From UKL13-2 sp947085425 (GTDB lineage Bacteria > Pseudomonadota > Gammaproteobacteria > Burkholderiales > Usitatibacteraceae): 64,000 bases of DNA. Positions 24,045 through 32,465 of the stretch are shown in pieces. The stretch's first letter is position 1. Each line of letters starts with the position of its first letter. Position numbers and translations under genes: made by a program. The notes below the pieces were generated by a model, which did not search any database, was not told where the DNA came from, and saw only the letters and a list, made by a program, of their open reading frames with translations. The DNA lies in assembly GCA_947085425.1 (NCBI GenBank), contig CAMTWK010000015.1, positions 124,001 to 188,000 on the forward strand, given 5' to 3'.

Positions 24045-26446
24045 TAAAAATAACCGAAAATAATTCCCATTTCGTCCAGACTGGTCAAGCCAAAATTCAC
24101 CAAATTGCCGGTGGTGTTGTTGTAGGTGATCTCCGAAGTTAATCCTTCACCCGCCTGCAATATGATCGGTTGATGAAAGGTGACGATAGCCGGATGCGCC
24201 CATTCAGTATTGGTATAAACCACCTCGCCATCACGCGCACCGCCTTTGATACGAATCACAAAACGCTCACCAAGTTGATGTGTATGTGAGGTCAGCATCA
24301 GAATTCGCGTGGTGGACGAAAATAGAAACGTCTTGGTGTGCGTGGTACGTTGCATCGGAGGCAACGGAATATCGGTATTGGCCAGATTAAGGGTGCGGGC
24401 GACCTGCGTAATCTGGGCTGCAGGCACGGTAAACAAATTTACGTAGGCTTCCCCGGTAATCGTAGTGGCACTGCTGTTGGCATAGTGTGCGTTCAGATCG
24501 AGTTTGGTGTTGGCCGGCAATTGCAGGGCAATACCGGCTGGAAACGTATACTCCCCCTCCGGCGTCATCGATCCGGCGAAAAACGCGTGATACCCCATCG
24601 GCAACATATTCAAAAAGTTGAGACTGCCATCGGGGCTACGAATATCTCTGATCAGATTTGCCGGCGGAATAATTGCCGGCGGCGTGTTGTTTTGAAACGT
24701 GTATATCAATAGATGATGGGAATTCACCCGCATGCGGGTTTGAATTCGAGAAACATATATCGGCGCCGGATTTTTTAATTCGCGCAACACAAAAAGTTCA
24801 CGTTCAAAATGTGGTTGAACCAAAAACGGCTCAATCACCATTTGGTAGCCACTTGCCGGTGGCGGCAATGGCACAAACGGTGCGTAACTGGGCATGGTTT
24901 TGTCGTCAAGCAACGCCGGCTCGATACTGTCGCCGGATTCAGGTGCGCCGGTTTCAATCCAGCGTTTAATGTATTCCAACTGGCCGACGCTGAGCGAGGT
25001 TGCGCCCAGCGGCATCGGGCTGCCAAAGTGTTGTGGTTTGGTCGGATCCCATAACAACAATTTTTGGTAAAGCAGGCTTTTTCCCGGATTACCGGGCACA
25101 ACCTGTTTGAGCCCGTCAGCCAGCGCATGGATATTTTTGACGGTGGCATTCACCGTATTGCGATAAGCGACAGCGTCATCGAGTACCAGGCTCGATTGAA
25201 TTGCAAACGGATGGCCGGCCGTGTGGCAACTGATGCAGCTGGGCGCAAATATTTTTGCCTGAATGCGTGAAAAACTGCTGGTGGGCGCCACTGCATTGGC
25301 GACGCCATGAAAGACCTGACTGTTGGTCATGCCGGTCGGCGCGGTTCCCACATTGGTCAAGACGGTGGGTGCGGCATTGTTCCGATTCATTTGCCACATC
25401 GCCATGCTGCCATCGGTGCGCAGCCATACGATATCAAAAACACCGTCACCATTAAAGTCACCGGTGGCATGAATCTGCCAGGTCAAATCACTGGGCGGCA
25501 GGCTGACCAGTGTGTTCGCAATAGTGGCGGTGGTCGCGGTACACGAAGCATTCGAATCATCCGGATTACCGTTAAAAATCGGCAGTCCGATTCCAGTCGC
25601 ATTCAACGATATCAGTGACATCTGACCAGTCGTGCTGTGACGAATCAACAGGTCTCCGCGACCGTTGCCGGTGAAATCCGCCAAGGCCTGTGCGACAAAT
25701 CCGGCGGGAATGACTCCGGCTGTAAAGTTGGCACAGGTGCGACCGGCGGTGGCCATCAACACGCGAATAGTATTGTCCGGACTGACATACACCATGTCCG
25801 AAGCGCCATCGCCGTTCAAGTCAACAGCGCCCAAAAGCTTCCAAGCCAATGGTGCGCCGCCACGTTTACGGACCAATGGCGCGCCGGTCGGATTGGTAAA
25901 CCAGATATACGACACACCGGTATCGGCAGAATTGCTGACGACGTAACGCCACACCAGATCGCCCAGACCATCTCCGTCCAAGTCACCCACTGCCTGCACG
26001 TCCCACACTTGTTTGACCTGCCTGAACAGGCGCTCATTGGCGGGTTGAAAGTCAATCCAACTGCGCACATCGCCAAATTCACCTTGGACAATATTTTGAA
26101 ATGCCAAATCCGATTTGCCGTTGCCATCAAAATCAGTCACGCCGACCAGCCGAAAATTGCTGCCGGGGTCTGTTTGCGGCGTAAATTGAAACTGGCCACT
26201 GATCAATCGTCCGCCCAATAGTTGCGGGGACTGCGTGGCACCAGCATTGTTGGTGCCACGCACCAGCAAGACACTCTTGTTATTGCCATCAATATCTATA
26301 CCGCCACGCTTTGACAATGGCAGGCTGGCTTGTGCCTGCGCAGCAGTGGCAATCACGACCAATAACACCGTTGCAATCGTCAGCAGATGGCGACGGACAT
26401 TCACGGCAGGTGATTGGTGCGCAAAGATAAATAAAGAGGGTATCAA
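24041..26446 (-). CDS. Secreted FG-GAP repeat / c-type heme / copper monooxygenase-like protein
   Basis: The 801-residue exported protein has three parts. After a signal peptide (about 17-40) come six FG-GAP/VCBS-like calcium motifs between about residues 50 and 355, for example DFDGNGKSDLAF, DLDGDGLGDLVW and DFNGDGVFDIVW. Next is one c-type heme site, CISCH, at residues 404-408. The last 260 residues resemble the copper type II, ascorbate-dependent monooxygenase fold: histidine motifs NSHHLLIYTF, LNAHYAN and TSHTHQLGERF, and a final DEMGIIFGYFY. The predicted location is periplasmic or extracellular. The start is a TTG with GGAG 5 nt upstream; a GTG 15 codons further in is an alternative. 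Substrate unknown. Confidence 0.75.
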   Translation of the reverse strand: MIPSLFIFAHQSPAVNVRRHLLTIATVLLVVIATAAQAQASLPLSKRGGIDIDGNNKSVLLVRGTNNAGATQSPQLLGGRLISGQFQFTPQTDPGSNFRLVGVTDFDGNGKSDLAFQNIVQGEFGDVRSWIDFQPANERLFRQVKQVWDVQAVGDLDGDGLGDLVWRYVVSNSADTGVSYIWFTNPTGAPLVRKRGGAPLAWKLLGAVDLNGDGASDMVYVSPDNTIRVLMATAGRTCANFTAGVIPAGFVAQALADFTGNGRGDLLIRHSTTGQMSLISLNATGIGLPIFNGNPDDSNASCTATTATIANTLVSLPPSDLTWQIHATGDFNGDGVFDIVWLRTDGSMAMWQMNRNNAAPTVLTNVGTAPTGMTNSQVFHGVANAVAPTSSFSRIQAKIFAPSCISCHTAGHPFAIQSSLVLDDAVAYRNTVNATVKNIHALADGLKQVVPGNPGKSLLYQKLLLWDPTKPQHFGSPMPLGATSLSVGQLEYIKRWIETGAPESGDSIEPALLDDKTMPSYAPFVPLPPPASGYQMVIEPFLVQPHFERELFVLRELKNPAPIYVSRIQTRMRVNSHHLLIYTFQNNTPPAIIPPANLIRDIRSPDGSLNFLNMLPMGYHAFFAGSMTPEGEYTFPAGIALQLPANTKLDLNAHYANSSATTITGEAYVNLFTVPAAQITQVARTLNLANTDIPLPPMQRTTHTKTFLFSSTTRILMLTSHTHQLGERFVIRIKGGARDGEVVYTNTEWAHPAIVTFHQPIILQAGEGLTSEITYNNTTGNLVNFGLTSLDEMGIIFGYFY

Positions 26447-26554
26447 AGCGGCTCCGCGTGGTGAGTCAATTTTGGGTCAAATAGAATCGCCGATGCCGGA
26501 TTGGCCAATCAATCCAAACACACACGCGCAAAGGTTAAAGAAACCAGCCTGATT

Positions 26555-27091
26555 CTACGGACTTTTTATTAACTCATCCATCGATTGCAGATCAATGGCA
26601 TACCTTGCCAATTCGTCGTCGTCATCTGTCAACCGCACCATGGTCTCAAAATGCATGCCAATTTTTTCGAGCAGGGAGATGGACGTCAAATTATCAGCGA
26701 GCGTAATCGCAACCACGCGTTTTTTATGCAGCACATCGCGGCCATAAGCGAGCACGGCGCGCGCCGCCTCGACTGCATACCCTTTGCCGCGGTAGGCCGG
26801 CAAAAAAGCAAAACCAATATCGACGTCATCGAGGCTGTCGCGCTTGAGCAAGCCACACATGCCAATCGGTTTACCATCCTTGAGCGCCACCAGATTTATA
26901 CCAAAACCATTTTTTTCGTATTGGCAGAGGTAACTCTTGGTCAGATAGGCGCGGGCCTGCTCGTCCGAGTGTACATTGCGGTCACCGATAAATCGAATCC
27001 AATCGGCGTCGTTTAATAACTCCCGAAAAAACATTACATCTTCGAGCGTAAACCTGCGCAGTATCAATCTTTCCGTTTCAATTTTATTCAA
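26555..27091 (-). CDS. GNAT acetyltransferase, RimJ/RimL-like
   Basis: This 178-residue GNAT protein has IETERLILRRFTLEDVMFFR at the N-terminus, GKPIGMCGLLKRDSLDDVDI, the acetyl-CoA loop FLPAYRGKGYAVEAARAVLA, and TLADNLTSISLLEKIGM near the end. This order is typical of RimJ/RimL-type N-acetyltransferases that modify proteins or small molecules. The substrate cannot be inferred. It is 41 nt from the divergent amidohydrolase gene, with which it may share a regulatory region. GGGGAG lies about 10 nt before the ATG. Confidence 0.87.
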   Translation of the reverse strand: MNKIETERLILRRFTLEDVMFFRELLNDADWIRFIGDRNVHSDEQARAYLTKSYLCQYEKNGFGINLVALKDGKPIGMCGLLKRDSLDDVDIGFAFLPAYRGKGYAVEAARAVLAYGRDVLHKKRVVAITLADNLTSISLLEKIGMHFETMVRLTDDDDELARYAIDLQSMDELIKSP

Positions 27092-27132
27092 AGTAAACTC
27101 CCCTTATTCCCGCCACCTTCAACCTGCCTGAT

Positions 27133-28728
27133 ATGCATCGATACTTTGCCATTTTTATCCTGCCTCTGGCCGTTGGCTGCAGCACGGTCTTGCAGCCGCC
27201 GCTTGAGCCTGCCGACATTCTGATCAGCAACGGCCGTATCGTTGATGGCACCGGCAACAATTGGTTTTATGGCGATGTGGCGATCAAGAATGGCAGGATT
27301 ATCCGAGTCGGCAAGTTGACTGCAACACCGGCAAAACGTGTCATCGACGCCAGAAATCGCATTGTTGCCCCCGGCTTCATCGATGTGCATGGACACATTG
27401 AATTCGGACTGTTTGAACGGCCGACTGCCGACAATTATATTTACAACGGGGTCACCACCGTGATCACAGGTAACTGCGGTGGGTCCGCCGACAGCCTGAG
27501 GGAATTTTTCACCCGCATCAACAAGGATCGAACCTCCATTAACGTCGCCTCTCTGGTCGGCCACAACACCGTACGCCGACAGGTAATGGGGCTCAACAAC
27601 CGTGCCGCCACGCCGGACGATCAACAAAAAATGCAGACTCTGGTCGAGGCCGCCATGCGGGACGGTGCCGTCGGGCTTTCCACCGGACTAATCTATTTAC
27701 CCGGGGTGTACAGCAACACCGACGAAGTCATTGGCTTGGCAAAAACAGCCGCAAAACACAATGGAATTTACGCCTCGCACATTCGCAATGAGGGCGGCAA
27801 AGTGGTCGAAGCCATCAATGAGGCGCTCGACATCGGCCGTGCGGCCAATATGCCGGTACAAATTTCCCATTTCAAGGTGAGTGCGCCGGCCAATTGGGGA
27901 CGCGCCGGCGAAACCCTCGAACTCATTAAACAAGCGCGTCGCGACGGGCTCGATGTCACCATTGATCAATACCCCTATACCGCCAGCAGCACCAGCCTGA
28001 GTGTGTTGCTACCGGACTGGGCGCGGGAAGGCGGCGACGACGCGGCCAAGGCAAGAATGAACGAGCCCATGCAACGGGTAAAAATTGCCGCGGAAATACT
28101 TGCCAGCGCCCGTGCGTCCAAACGTCCGAGTTTTGCCTATGCGGTGGTGGCACGCCATTCCGCCAATCCGGCGCTGAATGGTTTGAGCATATCGGCCATC
28201 AACAAATACTGGAATCGCGCGGACAACATGGCGACGGAAGCACAAACCATTGTTGACCTGTTAATCGCCGGTGGCGCGCAAATGATTTTCCATGGCATGC
28301 ATGAAGACGACGTGCGGCTGTTTATGGCCTACCCTTTTAATATGGTTGGTGCCGATGGTGGTGTGCAAAACGGCAAAGGTATGCCACACCCACGCAGCTA
28401 CGGTACCCACGCCCGCATCCTCGCCAGGTATGTGCGCGACGAAAAAATTGTCGGGCTGGAAGACGCAGTGCGACGCATGACATCGCTCGCCGCGCAAAAA
28501 TTCCAGATCGGCGACCGCGGCTTGTTGCGCGAGGGATATGCGGCGGACGTGATCATTTTTGACGAAAAAACCGTAACCGATCGTGCCACCTTTGAAAACC
28601 CGCACCAATTTTCCAGCGGTTTTGACTACGTGCTGGTAAACGGCATCGTCACCGTTGACAAGGGCAGCCACAACGGCAATCGCGCTGGCACCGCCCTGCG
28701 TGGGCCCGCCTTTCAGGCTGCGCCGTAA
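27133..28728 (+). CDS. Lipoprotein N-acyl-D-amino-acid deacylase (amidohydrolase)
   Basis: The 531-residue amidohydrolase is of the D-aminoacylase type. The N-terminus MHRYFAIFILPLAVGCSTVL carries a lipobox ending at Cys16, so it is a predicted lipoprotein. Metal-binding features are GFIDVHGHIE (HxH), a Cys in TVITGNCGG, His in YASHIRNEGG and VQISHFKV, and Asp in the later MVGADGGVQNGKGMPHPRSY stretch. Enzymes of this group remove N-acyl groups from D-amino acids or related ureides. A lipidated version suggests periplasmic action, perhaps on peptidoglycan-derived or environmental D-amino-acid conjugates. The following GST gene begins 12 nt after its stop. Confidence 0.88.
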   Translation: MHRYFAIFILPLAVGCSTVLQPPLEPADILISNGRIVDGTGNNWFYGDVAIKNGRIIRVGKLTATPAKRVIDARNRIVAPGFIDVHGHIEFGLFERPTADNYIYNGVTTVITGNCGGSADSLREFFTRINKDRTSINVASLVGHNTVRRQVMGLNNRAATPDDQQKMQTLVEAAMRDGAVGLSTGLIYLPGVYSNTDEVIGLAKTAAKHNGIYASHIRNEGGKVVEAINEALDIGRAANMPVQISHFKVSAPANWGRAGETLELIKQARRDGLDVTIDQYPYTASSTSLSVLLPDWAREGGDDAAKARMNEPMQRVKIAAEILASARASKRPSFAYAVVARHSANPALNGLSISAINKYWNRADNMATEAQTIVDLLIAGGAQMIFHGMHEDDVRLFMAYPFNMVGADGGVQNGKGMPHPRSYGTHARILARYVRDEKIVGLEDAVRRMTSLAAQKFQIGDRGLLREGYAADVIIFDEKTVTDRATFENPHQFSSGFDYVLVNGIVTVDKGSHNGNRAGTALRGPAFQAAP

Positions 28729-28740
28729 CGGAGCCAACCA

Positions 28741-29400
28741 GTGACCACGCCGCCGCTACTTTTTACATTTCGTCGCTGCCCATACGCCATTCGCGCCCGA
28801 CTGGCCATTGCCATCAGCGGCGTGGTGGTGGACGAACTGGAAGTGAAGCTCAGTGCCAAACCACAAGCCATGCTGGACGTGTCACCGAAAGGAACTGTGC
28901 CGGTACTGAAACTCGCAGACGGCACGGTGCTGGAGCAAAGTCTGGATATCATGCAATGGGCGCTCCAACAAAACGATCCTGAAGGGTGGCTCGAAGCGGC
29001 AACTTCTGGACGACAAAATCTGGTAACGGACAACGATCACGTCTTTAAACAAGCGCTCGACCGATATAAATATCCGAATCGTTTTCCCGATCCCGCGGTG
29101 TCCCATTACCGAGAGGAAGGCGCAAAGTTCCTGGCCACTCTCGAATCCTGTCTGGCCGCGACCCCCTATCTCAACGGTGCCCACCGTGGTTTGACCGACG
29201 CAGCGGTGGTGCCTTTTGTCCGCCAATTTGCCGACGTTGATCCGTTTTGGTTCGACCATTCGAAATTCACACACGTCATCAGGTGGCTGCACACATGGCT
29301 CGCCGACCCGCTGTTTATCGGCGTCATGGCAAAAAAACAGCGGTCTGTTTGCACGAATTTAATCAAACAACCAGCCGCACTCCCGACACTTTCGGAGTAG
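28741..29400 (+). CDS. Glutathione S-transferase family protein
   Basis: The 219-residue protein has an N-terminal thioredoxin-fold GST domain with the CPYAIRARLAIAISG motif (Cys at residue 13 in place of the usual Ser or Tyr). The glutathione-binding stretch KGTVPVLKLADGTVLEQSLD includes the cis-Pro VPVL, and an all-helical C-terminal domain follows. It most resembles Cys-type omega/YfcF-like GSTs acting as thiol transferases. It starts at a GTG with GGAG (CGGAGCC) 8 nt upstream, 12 nt after the amidohydrolase, so the two form an operon. Confidence 0.87.
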   Translation: MTTPPLLFTFRRCPYAIRARLAIAISGVVVDELEVKLSAKPQAMLDVSPKGTVPVLKLADGTVLEQSLDIMQWALQQNDPEGWLEAATSGRQNLVTDNDHVFKQALDRYKYPNRFPDPAVSHYREEGAKFLATLESCLAATPYLNGAHRGLTDAAVVPFVRQFADVDPFWFDHSKFTHVIRWLHTWLADPLFIGVMAKKQRSVCTNLIKQPAALPTLSE

Positions 29401-29432
29401 GATGCCGAAAGTACAACTTTAGGATCCATACC

Positions 29433-29747
29433 ATGTCAAGCGCTGCTGCCGCCCCCGCCCGTCCCGCCCCCGCATCCGCTCCCGCTGCGGCCGGTGCCAT
29501 TGTCAACCCGGTCAACGATACCGCCGAACGCCTGTATATCGAATTGATTGCCAAGGCCGCGGTGGCAAATGGCAACACAACATCCGTGCCGGTTGATGCC
29601 ACCGCTCTTGCCAAGTTGTGTTTTGACCTGAGCAACACGTTTCATCAAGTGGAAATCAGCAAACGTGCAAAAGTTGAACACACGGTCGCCAACTTTGATG
29701 CCAATCTTTGTGATTTTGACGCTTGGTCTACCAAGCCGGCCGCATAA
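29433..29747 (+). CDS. Small conserved-looking hypothetical protein
   Basis: The 104-residue protein of unknown function has an Ala/Pro-rich first 25 residues (MSSAAAAPARPAPASAPAAA), then a compact helical part containing TAERLYIELIAKAAVANGN and ALAKLCFDLSNTFHQVEIS. It shows no signal peptide or metal site. AGGA lies 7 nt before the ATG at 29433; the longer frame upstream is inside the GST gene and is rejected. It sits 32 nt after the GST gene on the same strand and may be co-transcribed. Confidence 0.7.
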   Translation: MSSAAAAPARPAPASAPAAAGAIVNPVNDTAERLYIELIAKAAVANGNTTSVPVDATALAKLCFDLSNTFHQVEISKRAKVEHTVANFDANLCDFDAWSTKPAA

Positions 29748-29807
29748 CACCCGCCACCAGCGGACGCCGACATCGGACTTGCCTATCCGGCTGCAACTTA
29801 TGCCGGA

Positions 29808-30377
29808 TTATTTTTTGGCCTTCGGGTTGGGCTTCGGGTTGGGCTTTTTAGCAGCGGTTTTTTTCTTGCCTGCCGCGGTTTTTTTTGTGCGGTCTTTTTC
29901 GGCCTTCACCTTTTTCTCGTGTGGATCACGGTAGACCAATACCGGCACATCACACAGCGTTTGTACTTTGGTGGTGACACTGCCCAAAAACACCTGGGAA
30001 AACAATCCTCGCCCGTGTGAGCCGATAAATACGAGATCACACGGCGTTTCGGCTGAAACTGCGGTTTCGACGATGGCCAACGCGGGACTATCGTGTTCAA
30101 CACAAAGTGAGAAACACGGCACCCCTGCGGCATGGGCGGCCTGATCAATGACACTGAGAATGCGCCGGGCGGCGGTGCGTTGCACTTTTTCATAGGCGGG
30201 CTCGGATACCAAGTCCGGCATATTCACAAATGGTTCGGTAACCACCACATGAAACGGCGGGTAGACATACAGCGAAACAATCGAGGCATTCAGATATTTC
30301 GCCAGTTCGATCGCCGCATACGCGGCGTGTTCAGCCAGGATCGAGCCGTCGGTTGGCACCAGAATTCGTTTAAACAC
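29808..30377 (-). CDS. UspA universal stress protein with basic C-terminal tail
   Basis: The 189-residue protein starts VFKRILVPTDGSILAEHAAY at a GTG preceded by GGAGG (5 nt spacing). It has the UspA ATP-binding motif GSHGRGLFSQVFLGSVTTKV (G-2x-G-9x-G-S/T). The core domain ends near residue 150. A 37-residue tail of Lys, Ala and Pro follows, repeating TKKTAAGKKKTAAKK and then NPKPNPKAKK. That tail is unusual for UspA and resembles nucleic-acid-binding tails of histone-like proteins. Function is inferred from the family: stress or starvation response, ATP binding. It converges on the preceding small gene. Confidence 0.88.
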   Translation of the reverse strand: MFKRILVPTDGSILAEHAAYAAIELAKYLNASIVSLYVYPPFHVVVTEPFVNMPDLVSEPAYEKVQRTAARRILSVIDQAAHAAGVPCFSLCVEHDSPALAIVETAVSAETPCDLVFIGSHGRGLFSQVFLGSVTTKVQTLCDVPVLVYRDPHEKKVKAEKDRTKKTAAGKKKTAAKKPNPKPNPKAKK

Positions 30378-30577
30378 AATGTCCTCCAATTGGTAATGGT
30401 GTGACGGTGTGGCCGTTTGTGGCATCGCCCAATCGCTTACCCCTCGCTCATCATAACGCCTGCCCGGCGCGCAAGATTGATGCGGATCAAACATCGTGAA
30501 ACTTCGCAGCGATCAACCCAACATCCGTCCTGCCAGCCCTGTTTTTTCCTGCCCCGCTTCGGCTTACTGCTGACAAG

Positions 30578-30734
30578 ATGTTTGATGCGATCAAATCTTC
30601 CGTCAAAGCACTGTCCGGCCGTGACCGGGCGGTAACCCGCTTGGTGGCGGCGTGTCGACAACTTTTGTCAGATGAAGGTGAAGCATCGGGTGCCACCCGT
30701 GCCCGCGAAACATTGGCGTTGTATACACTGCTAG
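30578..30734 (+). pseudogene. Malonyl-CoA decarboxylase, N-terminal fragment
   Basis: From the ATG at 30578, 52 codons read MFDAIKSSVKALSGR...ACRQLLSDEGEASGATRARE, the N-terminal helical region of malonyl-CoA decarboxylase (LLSxxGEASGxxxAREx is characteristic). The homology stops abruptly at CTAG, where a mobile repeat begins. The C-terminal 68 codons resume directly after the repeat at 30974. About three quarters of the usual 430-460-residue protein, including the catalytic core, is missing. The enzyme would convert malonyl-CoA to acetyl-CoA; this locus is dead. Confidence 0.8.
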
Positions 30735-30977
30735 CCTGCATATTTCACGGGGACGCACTCGAGAGTGTGTGGATAAGCGAGTGATTTTTTGCTCGACTGG
30801 CCGAGTAATATCGAGATATTACGAGGGAAGAGAGCGGAAAAGCGCTGCTCAGCCGCCTGTTATCGAGTGCGTAGGTCATCAACCTTACGAAGTACAGCTT
30901 GGATTCGCAGAATTTATAGGTCGCCAAGAATGAAAAACGAATGTAAGGCGGGTCGACCCGTGAAATATGCAGGTTAG
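30735..30977 (+). mobile_element. Copy 3 of short TIR repeat, at a deletion junction in malonyl-CoA decarboxylase
   Basis: The element proper is 30735-30973 (239 bp), nearly identical to the copy at 18985 and in the same orientation as the gene it interrupts. Both 16-bp ends are perfect (CCTGCATATTTCACGG and its reverse complement). Unlike copies 1 and 2 the flanks do not match: CTAG (30731-30734) on the left and TTAG (30974-30977) on the right. It therefore does not represent one simple insertion. It fits a hybrid element left by recombination between two copies, with loss of the DNA between them. Confidence 0.9.
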
Positions 30978-31180
30978 ACGCGGTGGCCCGGTTTCATTTG
31001 AATAACGGAGCGCGATTGGACCGGCTCAATTGGGCGGCCGACGACTCGGACAAAGGGCTCAACCAGTCGCTGGGATGGATGGTCAACTACGTCTATGAAC
31101 GTCACCGAATTGAACAAAATCATGAACAGTTTGTGCGCGGTCACACGGTTGCGGCCAACGCCGTTGCCGACCTCATTTAA
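30974..31180 (+). pseudogene. Malonyl-CoA decarboxylase, C-terminal fragment
   Basis: In the frame starting exactly at the TTA next to the mobile repeat, 68 codons read LDAVARFHLNNGARLDRLNW and later SLGWMVNYVYERHRIEQNHE, ending ANAVADLI. This is the conserved C-terminus of malonyl-CoA decarboxylase (the DxVARFHLxNGARLxRxNW and MVNYxY motifs). No start codon with a ribosome-binding site fits. It is the 3' relic of the gene whose 5' end lies at 30578-30734. Confidence 0.85.
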
Positions 31181-31260
31181 ATAATTACCGCGTTGGTGCC
31201 GACGTGGCGGGCGGCCACCTTTGCGTGCGTCGCCCATCCTGCCAATCAATTGGCCGTGGG

Positions 31261-31461
31261 TCAGGTCGCCGGGGTATCCGGCGTAGGCGGAATGACCTCG
31301 CCCTCAACGCCCTCGTTTTCAGTCTCGACCGTTTGTTCGCTGTTATCACCCGCCGCTTTACGCAGCTGTTTTTCTTCTTTTTTGGCTTTTTTGGCGAGTT
31401 CGCGTTGGCGTTTTGCAAAGTTATAGTTTGGCTTTACCAATGGATAGTCCTCGGTTGTCAT
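31261..31461 (-). CDS. Small Lys-rich protein (Betaproteobacteria type)
   Basis: The 66-residue protein begins MTTEDYPLVKPNYNFAKRQR and continues with a basic helix (ELAKKAKKEEKQLRKAA) and an acidic/Pro end. Short proteins with the VKPNYNFAKRQRELAKK core are widespread in betaproteobacteria and have no known function. The start at 31461 is chosen because the conserved core begins there; the frame upstream to 31608 is not credible. It converges on the malonyl-CoA decarboxylase relic. Confidence 0.75.
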   Translation of the reverse strand: MTTEDYPLVKPNYNFAKRQRELAKKAKKEEKQLRKAAGDNSEQTVETENEGVEGEVIPPTPDTPAT

Positions 31462-31851
31462 GGCTGGATCAAACTGGCATGCAGGTTTGCATTGCAGTGA
31501 TCCTACGCTAGATTTTAGCGCGAACCTGCCGCCAACTGATAGCGGATCATATTGAAATCTCTCCATCCTCAACATATTCATGAGCATAAGCGTCATGAAC
31601 ACAGCCATAACCGCGCTTCAAAAAATAACAAACACCAGTGCTGGCGGGTATTGACAAACATAAATGCCTTAAAACACCCGCCAAATGAAGAGTTTGCCGG
31701 CAATTGATGCGTCATAAATAACCAAACCATTCAGCGTAAAAACCATCTATCGCCATTTCAATGTGCACCAAACCCTGTTAATGCCCGCATACTCAAGTCA
31801 GCACCATCTGCCAACCTGCCGTCGCGCGCAATTTTTCCCAAAGGACGCCGT
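31462..31851. other. Intergenic region, no gene seen
   Basis: 390 nt between the divergent small Lys-rich gene and the next plus-strand gene. It is comparatively A/T-rich between about 31605 and 31760. I see no complete gene, tRNA or inverted repeat strong enough to call; it presumably holds both promoters. Confidence 0.5.
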
Positions 31852-32448
31852 ATGAACCCTGCAAAAATAGCCGCCCTGCTCGACACCCTAAAGGCGGCAT
31901 GCAGCCGCCAGTTTCGCTTTATCCCGCGACGGGTGGCGGCCAATATGCGCTACAAAGGCAGCGAAGGCCAGGGTGCAAATTTGATTCATATTTTTCGCGA
32001 CAGCCATACCCATTCGATCATCGAACTCAAATCCACCATGGCGACACTCAGGGAAACAGTGGAAACACATATTGGTGACAAACACCAAAAAGCGCATTGG
32101 ACTGCCGCGGAAAAGGCGCGTTATCAACATACCGATGCGGAAATCGACGCTGAGATTGCGGCCCACGAGGCGGCGCTGGCATTCACGCAAGGTTGCGCGC
32201 TTTACACCGATCACCGCGAACAACTGTTATCGCATTACAAAGACTGGCCTACCTATCAAGCCGGCAAACCAAGCGCACGCGATGCCTCGCGCGAACTCAT
32301 CGCGGCACTGACGGTGGCGAACGACCCACGGCTGGCGGAGTTTGCCAAACGTATGCAGACCAATGATGCCGAAGAACTCAGTCACTTGCTGCTGTCACCG
32401 TGCCATCTGGAAATTGAAGCCTGGCTGGCTGCAAAAAAACAAGCTTAG
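31852..32448 (+). CDS. Hypothetical helical protein
   Basis: I do not recognise this 198-residue protein. It starts MNPAKIAALLDTLKAACSRQ after a good ribosome-binding site (AAGGACG) and is largely helical and charged. It contains HIFRDSHTHSIIELKSTMAT and a C-terminal part LAEFAKRMQTNDAEELSHLL. There is no signal peptide or membrane segment. It ends 17 nt before the convergent tdh stop. Confidence 0.65.
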   Translation: MNPAKIAALLDTLKAACSRQFRFIPRRVAANMRYKGSEGQGANLIHIFRDSHTHSIIELKSTMATLRETVETHIGDKHQKAHWTAAEKARYQHTDAEIDAEIAAHEAALAFTQGCALYTDHREQLLSHYKDWPTYQAGKPSARDASRELIAALTVANDPRLAEFAKRMQTNDAEELSHLLLSPCHLEIEAWLAAKKQA

Positions 32449-32465
32449 GCGACGATCAGACGCGG

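Noticed and set aside
25637..26221. 194-codon open frame on the plus strand
   Set aside because: It is antisense to the FG-GAP/heme/copper protein, whose repeats and heme motif are unmistakable.
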